Shown: piece by piece, positions 8,246 through 16,371 of the stretch
Layout: each line of letters opens with the position of its first letter
How positions within the stretch are numbered: the first letter of the stretch is position 1
Source: an uncultured Bacteroidota bacterium
GTDB lineage: Bacteria; Bacteroidota; Bacteroidia; AKYH767-A; JABDAW01
Assembly (NCBI GenBank): GCA_903844645.1
Contig: CAIMUP010000069.1
Coordinates: 1 to 44,647, forward strand
Length of the DNA: 44,647 bases
Direction: 5' to 3'
Notes under the pieces: generated by a model
The model's database searches: none
Seen by the model: only the letters and a program-made list of their open reading frames with translations
What the model was told of the DNA's origin: nothing
Translations under genes and position numbers: made by a program

Positions 8246-9703
8246 CTAATATGCCAAGGCTTCGATTAACAATTTATTGGCTACTTTTGGGTCTGCTTTG
8301 CCTTTGCTTAGCTTCATCACTTCGCCCATAAACAGCCCGATTAAGCCTATTTTGCCTGCTTTATATTCCAACACTTTATCAGGATATTTCGATAGGGCTT
8401 GTTCAATGAATTCTTTCAGTGCGTGGTCATCGCTTTCTTGTATTAAATTCATCGTTTCGGCAATCGCCAGTGGCGTTTTATCTGATGAAAGAACCATCTC
8501 GGGAAACACCTTTTGCACTGCCACCGAATGGCTTATTTTTCCTTCTTCTATTAGAACGATCAGCGATGCCATGCGGGATGCGGAGACGGGGAAATCAACC
8601 ATCTCGATAGCCATTTCATTAAGATAAGATTTGATAGGTCCCATCACCATATTGGCGGCAGATTTATAGTTCGTAGTATGTTTAATTAATTCATTAAAAT
8701 AATCCGAAACCTCTTTCGCATCGGTCAAGACGGTGGCATCATAAACCGATAAATGATATTCAGAAACATACTGCTTAAACAAGGCATCGGGCAGGGTTGG
8801 GAGCTTCGCCCTTACGGTATTTATGTAGGCTTCTTTGATAATTATCGGTGGCAGATCAGGCTCTGGAAAGTACCGATAATCATTCGCCATTTCTTTGCTG
8901 CGCATTACGAAAGTGGTTCCGGCAACGGCATCGAAGCTGCGGGTATCTTGGCTGATAGAGCCGCCTGATTCGAGTTCGTCTATCTGTCGTTTTATCTCGT
9001 ATTCGATAGCCCTTTGCACGTTCCGCATAGAGTTCATATTCTTTACCTCACATCGTTTGCCGAGTTTGGTATCGCCCTTTAATCGTACTGAAACATTGGC
9101 ATCGCAGCGCATAGATCCTTCTTCTAAATTGCCATCGCAGATGTCAAGATACTTCACCAATTTCCGCATTTCGGTAACGTATTGGAACGCCTCTTCTCCG
9201 CTCCTTAATTCTGGCTCTGAAACGACCTCCAACAAAGGAACTCCGGCTCTATTCAAATCTATTAAAGAGGCAAACGGGTCTACATCGTGAATGGATTTGC
9301 CTGCATCTTCTTCCATGTGGATACGTGTTAAAGAAACCTGCTTCTCTGCGCCGTTTTTATCTTTAATCGTAAGATAGCCTCCGGTACAAATCGGGGTGGT
9401 ATCTTGCGTTATTTGATAGCCTTTGGGGAGGTCGGCATAGAAGTAATTCTTTCGGGCATATCCATTGACTTCGCGGATGTCGCAATGCAATGCCAAGCCC
9501 AGCAGTACGGCGTTTTCGACTACTTGCTTGTTCACCATCGGCAGCGTTCCGGGATGCCCTAAAGAGATGGGCGAAACATGAGAATTGGGCATGCCGCCGT
9601 AGCTTGCCGAATCCGATGAATAGGCTTTGCTTTTGGTATTTAATTGGATATGTATTTCCAATCCGATTACCGGTTCGTATTTATCGTAAATGGTTTCATT
9701 CAT
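8246..9703 (-). CDS. gatB: Asp/Glu-tRNA amidotransferase subunit B
   Basis: 485 residues, full length. GatB is the tRNA-binding and kinase-like subunit of GatCAB, which converts Glu-tRNA-Gln (or Asp-tRNA-Asn) to the amide. Hallmarks are YEPVIGLEIHIQL near the N terminus, the EDAGKS segment, DLNRAGVPLLEVVSEPE, GSMRCDANVSVR, CEVKNMNSMRNV and NDYRYFPEPDLPP, then the helical YqeY-like tail ending KVANKLLIEALAY. gatA and gatC are not adjacent. The start codon lies only 7 bases from a perfect -7 box, so the mRNA should be nearly leaderless. Confidence 0.97.
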   Translation of the reverse strand: MNETIYDKYEPVIGLEIHIQLNTKSKAYSSDSASYGGMPNSHVSPISLGHPGTLPMVNKQVVENAVLLGLALHCDIREVNGYARKNYFYADLPKGYQITQDTTPICTGGYLTIKDKNGAEKQVSLTRIHMEEDAGKSIHDVDPFASLIDLNRAGVPLLEVVSEPELRSGEEAFQYVTEMRKLVKYLDICDGNLEEGSMRCDANVSVRLKGDTKLGKRCEVKNMNSMRNVQRAIEYEIKRQIDELESGGSISQDTRSFDAVAGTTFVMRSKEMANDYRYFPEPDLPPIIIKEAYINTVRAKLPTLPDALFKQYVSEYHLSVYDATVLTDAKEVSDYFNELIKHTTNYKSAANMVMGPIKSYLNEMAIEMVDFPVSASRMASLIVLIEEGKISHSVAVQKVFPEMVLSSDKTPLAIAETMNLIQESDDHALKEFIEQALSKYPDKVLEYKAGKIGLIGLFMGEVMKLSKGKADPKVANKLLIEALAY

Positions 9704-9710
9704 AGCGGCG

Positions 9711-9718
9711 CAAAGATA
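9711..9718 (-). promoter_or_regulatory. -7 promoter box TATCTTTG for gatB, very close to the start codon
   Basis: Minus strand TATCTTTG at 9718-9711 with the ATG at 9703-9701. Transcription starting about 5-8 bases after the box would leave a leader of only a few bases. Confidence 0.65.
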
Positions 9719-9782
9719 AGAATTCGATTACTATTATTTATCACTAACAAGATTTTTTTTGGTATCGCGAACAATGCGTTGC

Positions 9783-10055
9783 GTATCTTGAGGAATGAAC
9801 TTGGTATCTTGAGGAATGAACTTGGAATTTCAAGTCTTCTACTTGGAATTTCAAGTCCTCAACTTGGTATTTTCAGTCCTCAACTTGGAATCTGAAGGGA
9901 AAAGTTTGGAACATTAAGCCATGAAACACGTGTTTTATGCCTTAATGTTCCAAACTTTTCCCTTGGAATTCCAAATTTAATCCTCGAAATTCCAAATTTA
10001 ATCCTTGAAATACCAAGTTCATTACATAAGATACCAAATGCAGAAGCCGAGATTC
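9783..10055. repeat. 21-bp array that inverts about its centre, 13 units
   Basis: Units begin every 21 bases from 9783 to 10035. The seven left units start G(A/T)AT or GAAC and most end ACTTG or GTTTG. The six right units start CAA and most end in ATTC or ATAC, the reverse-complement pattern. The switch falls exactly on a unit boundary (9929/9930). The innermost unit pair matches as inverse complement at 19 of 21 bases and the next at 18 of 21; outer pairs are more diverged. It occupies the gap between the O-antigen ligase stop and the gatB promoter. Confidence 0.93.
9897..9962. repeat. 66-bp near-perfect palindrome at the array centre
   Basis: Arms of 33 bases pair with only two mismatches (9919/9940 and 9923/9936). 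The centre is CACGTG with no spacer. The outer ends are GGGAAAAGTTTGG and CCAAACTTTTCCC. As RNA it would form a long hairpin with no T run, so it is not a standard terminator. As DNA it could extrude a cruciform. Confidence 0.97.
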
Positions 10056-10117
10056 CGAATATCGAAAAGCGGCATCGTAACGCGTGTTTTCTATGTGATA
10101 AAATTAGGGGAGAAAAT

Positions 10118-11545
10118 CTATGCCGTTTCCTCTTTCTTAGCATGATAAACATCCATCGCGACAAGCATCGCAACGAAGCCCCAGAACGGAACGGAGGCTT
10201 TATCGGTATCCAAGAAATCGTTCATAATACCATGCACAAAATAAGTTATCAGCCCCAATAAAAGCCCTAAGGTAAGGAGCCGAATCTCCTTATCTTTCGC
10301 CCGAATATATAATCGCGAAGCACGATAAATAATGGCAAGAACCATAAGGATAAAAGTGAGAGCACCAATCAAACCAGAATCGGCAAGGGGCTGCAAATAT
10401 TCGCTGTGGGCATTGCCCTTGTCGCCTGCATTCGTGCTGATAATCGTCTTCTCCTTAGAATGTTGGAAAGGGGCATATTTAAAGGAATAAGTACCCGGTC
10501 CCCAGCCCAATATCGGCTTCACTTTGAACATCCGAATAGCGCAATTCCACCGGTTAATCCGTTCTACATTCGAGGCATCAGTAGAGATATTCGAGATAGA
10601 CTGAACGTGCTTCGTAATATCCGTTGATGAATCCTGATGATTGCGCTCGAGTTTCATCATAATCTGGGTTTGGAAGATAAAAAACAATACAATCGCCATC
10701 GCCACCCCACCAACGATTAGGGAGGTCTTCACTCGGAATAAAAAAATCAGATAAACAGCAACCGCCACAGCTAATCCGATCCATGCCGCACGGGTATAAG
10801 AAAGATAAAGAGCTACGGCAAACAAACAAGTGATGAAAAAAGCGAAGATGCGCGTAATAGCGGTGTATTTCGCATTAAATATAAACCCGATAAAGACAGG
10901 AACAAACAGACAAATAACAGCTGCATAAGCGGTATGATCGTTATAAAAAGGGCTCATCACCCATATCGCAGAACGCTCCCCAAAACCAAAGGTGGAATGC
11001 CGGTAAATAGTGTAAAAAATAACGAGAATAAGGGAGCTGGTATAAATCCAAATGAACTTCTTAATATTGTGATAATTGAAGAACAATTGCGTCGCCAAAA
11101 AGTAGAATGAAGTAACAAACCAGAGCCTCGAAAGGAAGAACTTAAACGACACCACGGGCAAGGTACTACTGATACAGGTAATGAACATCCAAGCGAGGTT
11201 GAGAATCAGGAAAATAGTTACCGGATGATTAATAATTCGTTTGTCGAAGGTCCTTTCATAGATCAATTTCGCGAAGAAAATTATCATCAAACCAAACATA
11301 AGCGGCTCGACCGGCAGGCTTAGTCCTAAGTTGAACTCGCTATTCTTTAAGTTAATAGCAAGCGGTGTCATGAAGACCACAATGAACATTAAAATATCTA
11401 TCGAAAAGATGGCTAAAACAACAATTAATAAAGCCATCGGCAGTAACGGAAACCAGTAGAATTCATTAGCCAGGAAGATTACATTCAGCACGATGAAAAG
11501 CGCACTTATTCCGTACAGCCAACGAAGTTTTATTTGATGAATCAT
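10118..11545 (-). CDS. O-antigen ligase/polymerase family membrane protein (Wzy_C)
   Basis: 475 residues with about 10-12 hydrophobic spans. The large periplasmic loop carries the Wzy/WaaL signature region: GWGPGTYSFKYAPF, then NAHSEYLQPLADSGLIGA, with the conserved H-S-E. Members either ligate undecaprenyl-linked O-antigen to lipid A core or polymerise repeat units; sequence alone does not decide which. It starts 21 bases after the stop of the second Wzz-like gene and is probably the last gene of a three-gene transcript promoted at 13680-13687. No glycosyltransferase or flippase lies beside it. Confidence 0.88.
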   Translation of the reverse strand: MIHQIKLRWLYGISALFIVLNVIFLANEFYWFPLLPMALLIVVLAIFSIDILMFIVVFMTPLAINLKNSEFNLGLSLPVEPLMFGLMIIFFAKLIYERTFDKRIINHPVTIFLILNLAWMFITCISSTLPVVSFKFFLSRLWFVTSFYFLATQLFFNYHNIKKFIWIYTSSLILVIFYTIYRHSTFGFGERSAIWVMSPFYNDHTAYAAVICLFVPVFIGFIFNAKYTAITRIFAFFITCLFAVALYLSYTRAAWIGLAVAVAVYLIFLFRVKTSLIVGGVAMAIVLFFIFQTQIMMKLERNHQDSSTDITKHVQSISNISTDASNVERINRWNCAIRMFKVKPILGWGPGTYSFKYAPFQHSKEKTIISTNAGDKGNAHSEYLQPLADSGLIGALTFILMVLAIIYRASRLYIRAKDKEIRLLTLGLLLGLITYFVHGIMNDFLDTDKASVPFWGFVAMLVAMDVYHAKKEETA

Positions 11546-11566
11546 ACCAGCGCGTTGTTTAAGGAA

Positions 11567-12517
11567 TTAAGAATGCTTAGCCCTATCCATATACCCAATA
11601 ATAAAATATGCTACGAGCAAGGAAGAGAGTGTAGAAATAACCACAATCAGCCACCTTACGGGGTATGTTTTCTTATCTGCCGGATAAGGCTTTGTAATAA
11701 TATTAGAATAGGTCAGTATTTTCTCTACATCCTTGATAGCATTCTCATATTGATTCTTTATATCGTTATAACTGCCCCGTACTCGCCACAAATGTTCATT
11801 GATAGAAACAAAATCGCCACCATATTCTTCCAAGTTCTTAATCATTTGCCGAGCCTCGGTCAGGGCTTGCGAATTAGTCGTCTTCGACAGCATCTCGTAA
11901 TACTCTTTCGTGAGTTCCTTCGATTGCAAATCGTAACTGATAATCCCGTATTTCGTCCTGATATTCTTAACGAGTGCTTCCATCGAATCCATTTCTGTTT
12001 TCTTCCTATCCAATTGCCCTTTGATAATCTTCACCAGTTCTTCCGACTTCTCGCGTTGAAGGCTCTTCGCCTTTTTATTCATCAAATCAATAATAGTATC
12101 CACCATCGCAGACGCAATGAACGGATTTTTATCCAACACACTCACCTCCACAGATTGAAATTCATTCCGCGAAAAACTAATATTATCATTATAAACCTCT
12201 ATCAAGTGCGACAACGAATATTTATCCTTCGTCGAATCAATATCGTAATGCTTCATCAGGCTGAAAATACGAAACATATCCCTCCGAATATCATCCGACT
12301 GAAGCACCTGTATCATCTGTTCCGTAGGGCTTTCACCCGCATAAGGAATAATATTCGACGGATACAGAATAGCAAACGATTTATACTTCGATTCTATAAA
12401 TGTCGGTCCCGAAAATATCAAGGAAACCCCCATCGCCAAAAATCCTATCACCAAAAAATGCACCCTCCACCGATTCAACAACTGAAGTATATTCGTAGCG
12501 TTCATATTATTTTCCAT
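11567..12517 (-). CDS. Wzz-type polysaccharide chain-length protein, second paralogue
   Basis: 316 residues. An N-terminal membrane span (about residues 16-36, HFLVIGFLAMGVSLIF) and a C-terminal span (WLIVVISTLSSLLVAYFIIGY, about 288-308) bracket a helical, coiled-coil-rich periplasmic domain, the Wzz topology. PY motifs (KPYPADKKTYPVRW) precede the second span. There is no tyrosine kinase domain. It is clearly related to the 372-residue protein encoded just upstream; both share the IRRDMF or IRDRVI, LM(K/R)HY and SFSR(N/T)EF segments. It likely controls polymer length for the neighbouring Wzy_C protein. Confidence 0.85.
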   Translation of the reverse strand: MENNMNATNILQLLNRWRVHFLVIGFLAMGVSLIFSGPTFIESKYKSFAILYPSNIIPYAGESPTEQMIQVLQSDDIRRDMFRIFSLMKHYDIDSTKDKYSLSHLIEVYNDNISFSRNEFQSVEVSVLDKNPFIASAMVDTIIDLMNKKAKSLQREKSEELVKIIKGQLDRKKTEMDSMEALVKNIRTKYGIISYDLQSKELTKEYYEMLSKTTNSQALTEARQMIKNLEEYGGDFVSINEHLWRVRGSYNDIKNQYENAIKDVEKILTYSNIITKPYPADKKTYPVRWLIVVISTLSSLLVAYFIIGYMDRAKHS

Positions 12518-12535
12518 AAAGTAGTAAATAGTAGG

Positions 12536-13654
12536 TTAAGATCGTTTAAACTGTGCATAACTCTCCATCCCGATCAACACCAACACACTTAAAAACAATG
12601 CCGACAAAGTAGAAAACAAAACAATCAGCCACCGGATAGGATAACTCTTCTTTTCCGCCTTAACCGCTTTATTCACCACAAACTTATTCGACAAGGTCTC
12701 ATCCAAATCTATCTTCGCCTTCGCAAATTTCTCTCGCAAATCAGCCAATGCTTTCCGTTGCCAACCCATTTCCTGCGCCATCGAAACATTCGCCCCGCCA
12801 TACTTCGCAAAATTATCCAATGCCGCCTTCATACTCTTCATTTTCGCTTCCGCTCCCTTAATCCGAGCCTTCGTAGCGATCACCAACGTATCTTCCTCCT
12901 TCCGATATTTCTGCAAAATCGGCAAACCCGCCGTTTCATTCTCATAAACCGACGACGCCTTCGTATATTCCTCATTATACATCGCCGATTGAGACTCATA
13001 ATCAAAAATCCCTTTCGACCGCAGATATTGCATCGTATCCTCAATCTCCTGCATCCGTTTCCGCTTATCCTGATATGCCGCCTCCACAATATTATATGCC
13101 TGCCAAGCCCGTTCATGCTGAATCTTCGTCTTCATCGAATCCACCAAATCAGAAATAGTATTCGCCATATTCGCCGCCAATTCCGGATTCTCATCCAAAA
13201 CCTCAATCTGAACAGACATAAACTCCGTCCTGCTAAACGAAACATTCGATTCAAACTCCTTCCGAACCCGAGTTTGAGGATAATCCGACGAAGCATCAAT
13301 CCGATAATGCCTCATCAAATCAAATTTCTCAATCACCCGATCCCGAATTTCATCCGAATTCAAAATCTGAAGCAACTGCTCCGCCTGCTCCTCCTTCCCA
13401 AATTTCAAAACATCCTGCTCCTCCTCTACAGCCCCCAACAACGCCTTCGAAATAGAATTCGTACTCGAAGGAAAAAGAATAACAGCCGATTTAAACTTCG
13501 GTTTAATAAAAGCCGAACTCGAGAAAATCGTCGCGCCCAACGCCGCCACCGCAGCAATAATTAATAAATGCCATTTCCATTTAATAATAAAAATAAACAA
13601 GTTCGAGGCATCCATATAATTTGCCCTCCGCGGAGTGTTTTGTAAATCGTTCAT
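12536..13654 (-). CDS. Wzz-type polysaccharide chain-length protein, first paralogue
   Basis: 372 residues from the ATG at 13654; a TTG one codon earlier is less likely to be the start. Membrane spans near residues 26-46 (WHLLIIAAVAALGATIF) and at the C terminus (WLIVLFSTLSALFLSVLVL) flank a long helical periplasmic region with coiled-coil-like stretches (VEAAYQDKRKRMQEIEDTM). It has about 50 more residues than its neighbour, partly an insert after the first span (EEEQDVLKFGKEEQAEQL). Two tandem Wzz-like proteins may form a mixed oligomer or set two modal lengths (inference). Its plus strand is extremely C-rich and G-poor. Confidence 0.85.
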   Translation of the reverse strand: MNDLQNTPRRANYMDASNLFIFIIKWKWHLLIIAAVAALGATIFSSSAFIKPKFKSAVILFPSSTNSISKALLGAVEEEQDVLKFGKEEQAEQLLQILNSDEIRDRVIEKFDLMRHYRIDASSDYPQTRVRKEFESNVSFSRTEFMSVQIEVLDENPELAANMANTISDLVDSMKTKIQHERAWQAYNIVEAAYQDKRKRMQEIEDTMQYLRSKGIFDYESQSAMYNEEYTKASSVYENETAGLPILQKYRKEEDTLVIATKARIKGAEAKMKSMKAALDNFAKYGGANVSMAQEMGWQRKALADLREKFAKAKIDLDETLSNKFVVNKAVKAEKKSYPIRWLIVLFSTLSALFLSVLVLIGMESYAQFKRS

Positions 13655-13679
13655 CAAAGTAATATTTATTTAAGGAGCG

Positions 13680-13687
13680 CAAAAATA
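13680..13687 (-). promoter_or_regulatory. -7 promoter box TATTTTTG for the wzz-wzz-ligase unit
   Basis: Minus strand TATTTTTG, 26 bases before the ATG at 13654. Confidence 0.55.
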
Positions 13688-13729
13688 GAAAATAATTGGA
13701 ATAAATCCCCCACAACCCGCAAACACGCC

Positions 13730-13769
13730 GGTCAGGATTTGGTTTCCGCTAGTCAGGATTTGTAATCCC
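13730..13769 (+). repeat. Two REP-like GTCAGGATTTG motifs
   Basis: GGTCAGGATTTGG at 13730 is followed by TTTCC, and AGTCAGGATTTGTAATCCC lies at 13751-13769. Both are degenerate copies of a hairpin motif whose best copy is at 33590-33612. Confidence 0.6.
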
Positions 13770-13834
13770 ACCCTCTCCGTGAATCTCCTTTTTTCTCTGT
13801 GAAATTCTTTTTAATCAGAGAATCTGTGGCTATA

Positions 13835-13852
13835 AACCTCTTTTGGGAGGTT
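13835..13852 (+). other. Small hairpin before the array leader
   Basis: AACCTC (13835-13840) pairs with GAGGTT (13847-13852) around a TTTTGG loop, directly before the conserved leader. The second leader copy lacks this hairpin. Confidence 0.4.
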
Positions 13853-13853
13853 A

Positions 13854-13887
13854 AAAATTTTAACTAAAAACCCACATTCTCCAAAAT
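13854..13887 (+). repeat. Array leader, copy 1
   Basis: AAAATTTTAACTAAAAA, then CCCACAT, then CT and AAAAT, ending where the first 21-bp unit begins. The same block, with one extra A and small differences, precedes the unrelated array at 36407. Finding it in front of two arrays with different units suggests it belongs to the element rather than to either neighbouring gene. Confidence 0.75.
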
Positions 13888-14053
13888 GGGCGATAAACTC
13901 GACCACATGGGCGATAAACTAACACGCATGGGCGATAATCTAACACACATGGGCGATAAACTCGAACACATGGGCAATAAACTCGACCACATGGGCGATA
14001 AACTCGACCACATGGACGATAAACTCGACCACATGGGCAATAATCTCTCCGCC
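13886..14053 (+). repeat. 21-bp tandem array, 8 units
   Basis: Units start at 13886 and every 21 bases to 14033, each beginning ATGG(G/A)C(G/A)ATAA and usually ending CTCGACCAC. Changes cluster at a few sites (GCGAT or GCAAT; CTCGACCAC or CTAACACGC). One frame encodes heptads such as MGDKLDH, but the frame has no gene-like start or end. It lies in the divergent gap between the wzz unit and accC. Confidence 0.95.
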
Positions 14054-14072
14054 GGTCAGGATTTGCAATCCC
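14054..14072 (+). repeat. REP-like motif GGTCAGGATTTGCAATCCC
   Basis: It follows the last unit of the array at 13886 directly. GGATT pairs with AATCC around a short loop. Confidence 0.55.
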
Positions 14073-14094
14073 CTATATGTAATTCATAATTCAA

Positions 14095-14312
14095 TTATGG
14101 CGCGTCCCCGGCTGCCTCCCACCAAAGTCCCCACCAAATGGCAGCCACGGTCGGGCTGTTCGGGGGTACCGTACCTGCCTGCCACCAGAAAAGTCCCCAC
14201 CAAAAGGCAGGCACCAAGCCCCTACCATCCCTCGCGCAGCAGACGACCCAGTCCATAAACCACACAAGCATCCTGACAAACAATCGCCCCTTCGCGATTT
14301 CCTGTCAGGTTG
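14095..14312 (+). repeat. Structured dispersed repeat, copy 1
   Basis: About 218 bases beginning TTATGGCGCGTCCCCGGC and ending TTTCCTGTCAGGTTG. It matches 35989-36256 in the same orientation, with many blocks identical (GGCAGCCACGGTC, CGGGGGTACCG, CAAGCCCCTACCATCCCTCG, CCCCTTCGCGATTTCCTGT). It contains an internal near-duplication of CCCCACCAAA(A/T)GGCAG. It is G+C-rich compared with its surroundings. The minus strand is open in two frames (GLVPAFWWGLF and similar), but this appears to be a by-product. It is not recognisable as an IS or a known RNA family. Confidence 0.85.
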
Positions 14313-14313
14313 C
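14268..14313 (+). ncRNA. Hairpin at the 3' end of the dispersed repeat, copy 1
   Basis: The outer stem GCATCCTGACA pairs with TGTCAGGTTGC (one T/T mismatch). A symmetric 3x3 internal loop follows, then an inner stem AATCGC/GCGATT and a CCCTTC loop. The copy at 36208 keeps the same architecture with a partly different outer stem. It is structured as DNA or RNA; transcription is not shown. Confidence 0.5.
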
Positions 14314-14323
14314 ATTCAATATT

Positions 14324-14806
14324 CCAAGTTACGACCAATGAAATCCAAGTTACGACGAATGAAATTGAAGTTACGACGAATGAAATTGAAGTTACGACGA
14401 ATGAAATCCAAGTTACGACCAATGAAATTCAAGTTACGACGAACATATTCCAAGTTACGACGAACATATTCCAAGTTACGACGAACATATTCCAAGTTAC
14501 GACCAACATATTCCAAGTTACGACCAACATATTCCAAGTTACGACCAACATATTCTAAGTTACGACCAACATATTCTAAGTTACGACCAACATATTCCAA
14601 GTTACGACGAACATATTCTAAGTTACGACCAACATATTCCAAGTTACGACGAACATATTCTAAGTTACGACCAACATATTCCAAAACCAAACGACAATAT
14701 ATTCAAGCCAAACGACAATATATACAAGCCAAACGACAATATCCCAAAACCCAACGAACATATTTCAAAACCCAACGAAGGTATTTAATAAAACGTAACG
14801 AACTTT
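14324..14806 (+). repeat. 21-bp tandem array, 23 units, two unit families in one register
   Basis: Seventeen units (14324-14680) share AAGTTACGAC(C/G)AA. The first five mostly continue TGAAAT and the later ones CATATT. From 14681 the units change to AAACGACAATAT or CCCAACGAACATATT forms but keep the 21-base step to 14785, with a sixth degenerate unit ending at 14806. The array ends 3 bases before the accC -7 box, so accC's upstream promoter region is built from array DNA. Confidence 0.95.
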
Positions 14807-14809
14807 TTG

Positions 14810-14817
14810 CATCTTTG
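14810..14817 (+). promoter_or_regulatory. -7 box CATCTTTG for accC
   Basis: One mismatch to TAnnTTTG, 23 bases before the ATG at 14840. Because the alternative ATG at 14807 lies at this box, 14840 is the preferred start. Confidence 0.55.
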
Positions 14818-14839
14818 CCTCCCTCCAATAAAATCAAAG

Positions 14840-16333
14840 ATGAATAAAATACTAATAGCCAACCGCGGCGAAATAGCCCTCCGCATCATGCGATCTGCCA
14901 AAGAAATGGGCATCAAAACAGTCGCCGTATTCTCCGAAGCCGACCGGAATTCCCCCCATGTCCGCTATGCCGACGAAGCAATCTGCATCGGACCATCCCC
15001 CTCCAACCAAAGTTATTTGGTAATGGAAAAAATAATTAATGCCGCCAAAACCACCCATGCCGACGGCATCCATCCCGGATACGGATTCCTGTCCGAAAAC
15101 GCAATATTCGCCAGGAAAGTCAAAGAAGCAGGCATCATCTTCATCGGTCCCTCCCCCGAATCAATGGAAATGATGGGCGATAAACTCTCCGCCAAAGCCG
15201 CAGCCAAAAAATATAATATCCCCCTCGTTCCTGGCACCGATTATGCCATTCAAGATATTGACAAAGCAAAGATAGTAGCACAAGAAGTCGGCTTCCCCAT
15301 CCTCATCAAAGCCTCTGCCGGAGGTGGCGGCAAAGGAATGAGAGTAGTAAATACGATAGAAGACTTTGAAGAACAAATGAAACTTGCCGCCTCCGAAGCC
15401 CTTTCCTCATTCGGCGATGGATCCGTGTTCATCGAAAGATATGTCGCCGCCCCTCGCCACATAGAGATTCAAGTTCTTGGAGATACCCACGGCAATATCG
15501 TTTATCTTTTCGAAAGAGAATGCTCTATCCAGCGCAGGCATCAAAAAGTAGTGGAAGAAGCACCCTCCTCCTGCCTCACTCCCGAACTACGGAAGGCAAT
15601 GGGAGAATGCGCCGTCATGGTTGCCAAAGCATGCAACTACATCGGGGCAGGCACCGTCGAGTTTTTGATGGATGAAAAGATGAACTTCTACTTCCTCGAA
15701 ATGAATACCCGCCTTCAGGTAGAACATCCGGTAACCGAATTAATAACCGGAAAAGACCTCGTGAAGGAACAGATCAAGGTGGCTCGCGGCGAGAAATTAT
15801 CCTTTACACAAGAAGACCTCAAGATAATTGGTCACGCCATAGAGATTCGTGTTTGCGCCGAAGACCCAACCAATAATTTCCTCCCCGATACCGGCACTTT
15901 AACCACCTACCAAATTCCGAAAGGAGCAGGTGTAAGAGTGGATGACGGCTTCGAGGAAGGCATGGAAATACCTATCTTCTACGACAATATGATTGCAAAA
16001 TTAATTACCTACGGACACAACCGCGAAGAAGCCATCCAAAGAATGATTCGAGCCATAGACGAATATAAGATTACCGGCATAGAAACCACACTACCCTTCT
16101 GCAAGTTTGTAATGATGCACGAGAATTTCAGGAATGGTAACTTCGATACGAACTTCATCAAGAATTATTTCCAACCAGATGATCTTCTCTCTTCCAATGC
16201 CGATGAGGAAATTGTGGCTGCCCTGCTCGGTGCCAAGTTGATGAATGAAAATAATCAGAGCCATCATTCCGTTCTCGAACCTGCTATTGAAAATGACAGC
16301 AGATGGAAGAAAAATCGGGGAACGGAATCCTAA
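14840..16333 (+). CDS. accC: Biotin carboxylase subunit of acetyl-CoA (acyl-CoA) carboxylase
   Basis: 497 residues from MNKILIANRGEIALRI. It carboxylates biotin on its carrier protein using ATP and bicarbonate, the first step of fatty-acid synthesis. The ATP-grasp core shows Lys157, the glycine-rich loop GGGGKG (161-166), ERECSIQRRHQK, and the catalytic segment EMNTRLQVEHP with Glu287, Asn289, Arg291 and Glu295. It has about 45 residues beyond the E. coli enzyme at the C terminus (from about FQPDDLLSS on). accB is not adjacent, so it may instead serve a propionyl- or other acyl-CoA carboxylase. Codons at the 5' end are markedly C-rich, fading toward the 3' end. Confidence 0.93.
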   Translation: MNKILIANRGEIALRIMRSAKEMGIKTVAVFSEADRNSPHVRYADEAICIGPSPSNQSYLVMEKIINAAKTTHADGIHPGYGFLSENAIFARKVKEAGIIFIGPSPESMEMMGDKLSAKAAAKKYNIPLVPGTDYAIQDIDKAKIVAQEVGFPILIKASAGGGGKGMRVVNTIEDFEEQMKLAASEALSSFGDGSVFIERYVAAPRHIEIQVLGDTHGNIVYLFERECSIQRRHQKVVEEAPSSCLTPELRKAMGECAVMVAKACNYIGAGTVEFLMDEKMNFYFLEMNTRLQVEHPVTELITGKDLVKEQIKVARGEKLSFTQEDLKIIGHAIEIRVCAEDPTNNFLPDTGTLTTYQIPKGAGVRVDDGFEEGMEIPIFYDNMIAKLITYGHNREEAIQRMIRAIDEYKITGIETTLPFCKFVMMHENFRNGNFDTNFIKNYFQPDDLLSSNADEEIVAALLGAKLMNENNQSHHSVLEPAIENDSRWKKNRGTES

Positions 16334-16371
16334 AAAAGAATAAAACACAAGCTTAACATACCGCAAGGAAT

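Noticed and set aside
11534-12592. 352-codon plus-strand ORF opposite the wzz paralogue, and a similar one at 12758-13564
   Set aside because: Same explanation: antisense to clear Wzz-type genes in a C-rich, G-poor strand; the products are Arg/His/Ile-rich and unlike real proteins.
14316-14690. 124-codon minus-strand ORF of NLEYVGR repeats
   Set aside because: A by-product of the 21-bp array; it has no upstream promoter and ends with the array.
13886-14806. CRISPR array
   Set aside because: Units are contiguous 21-bp repeats with no unique spacers between them, and no cas genes are present.
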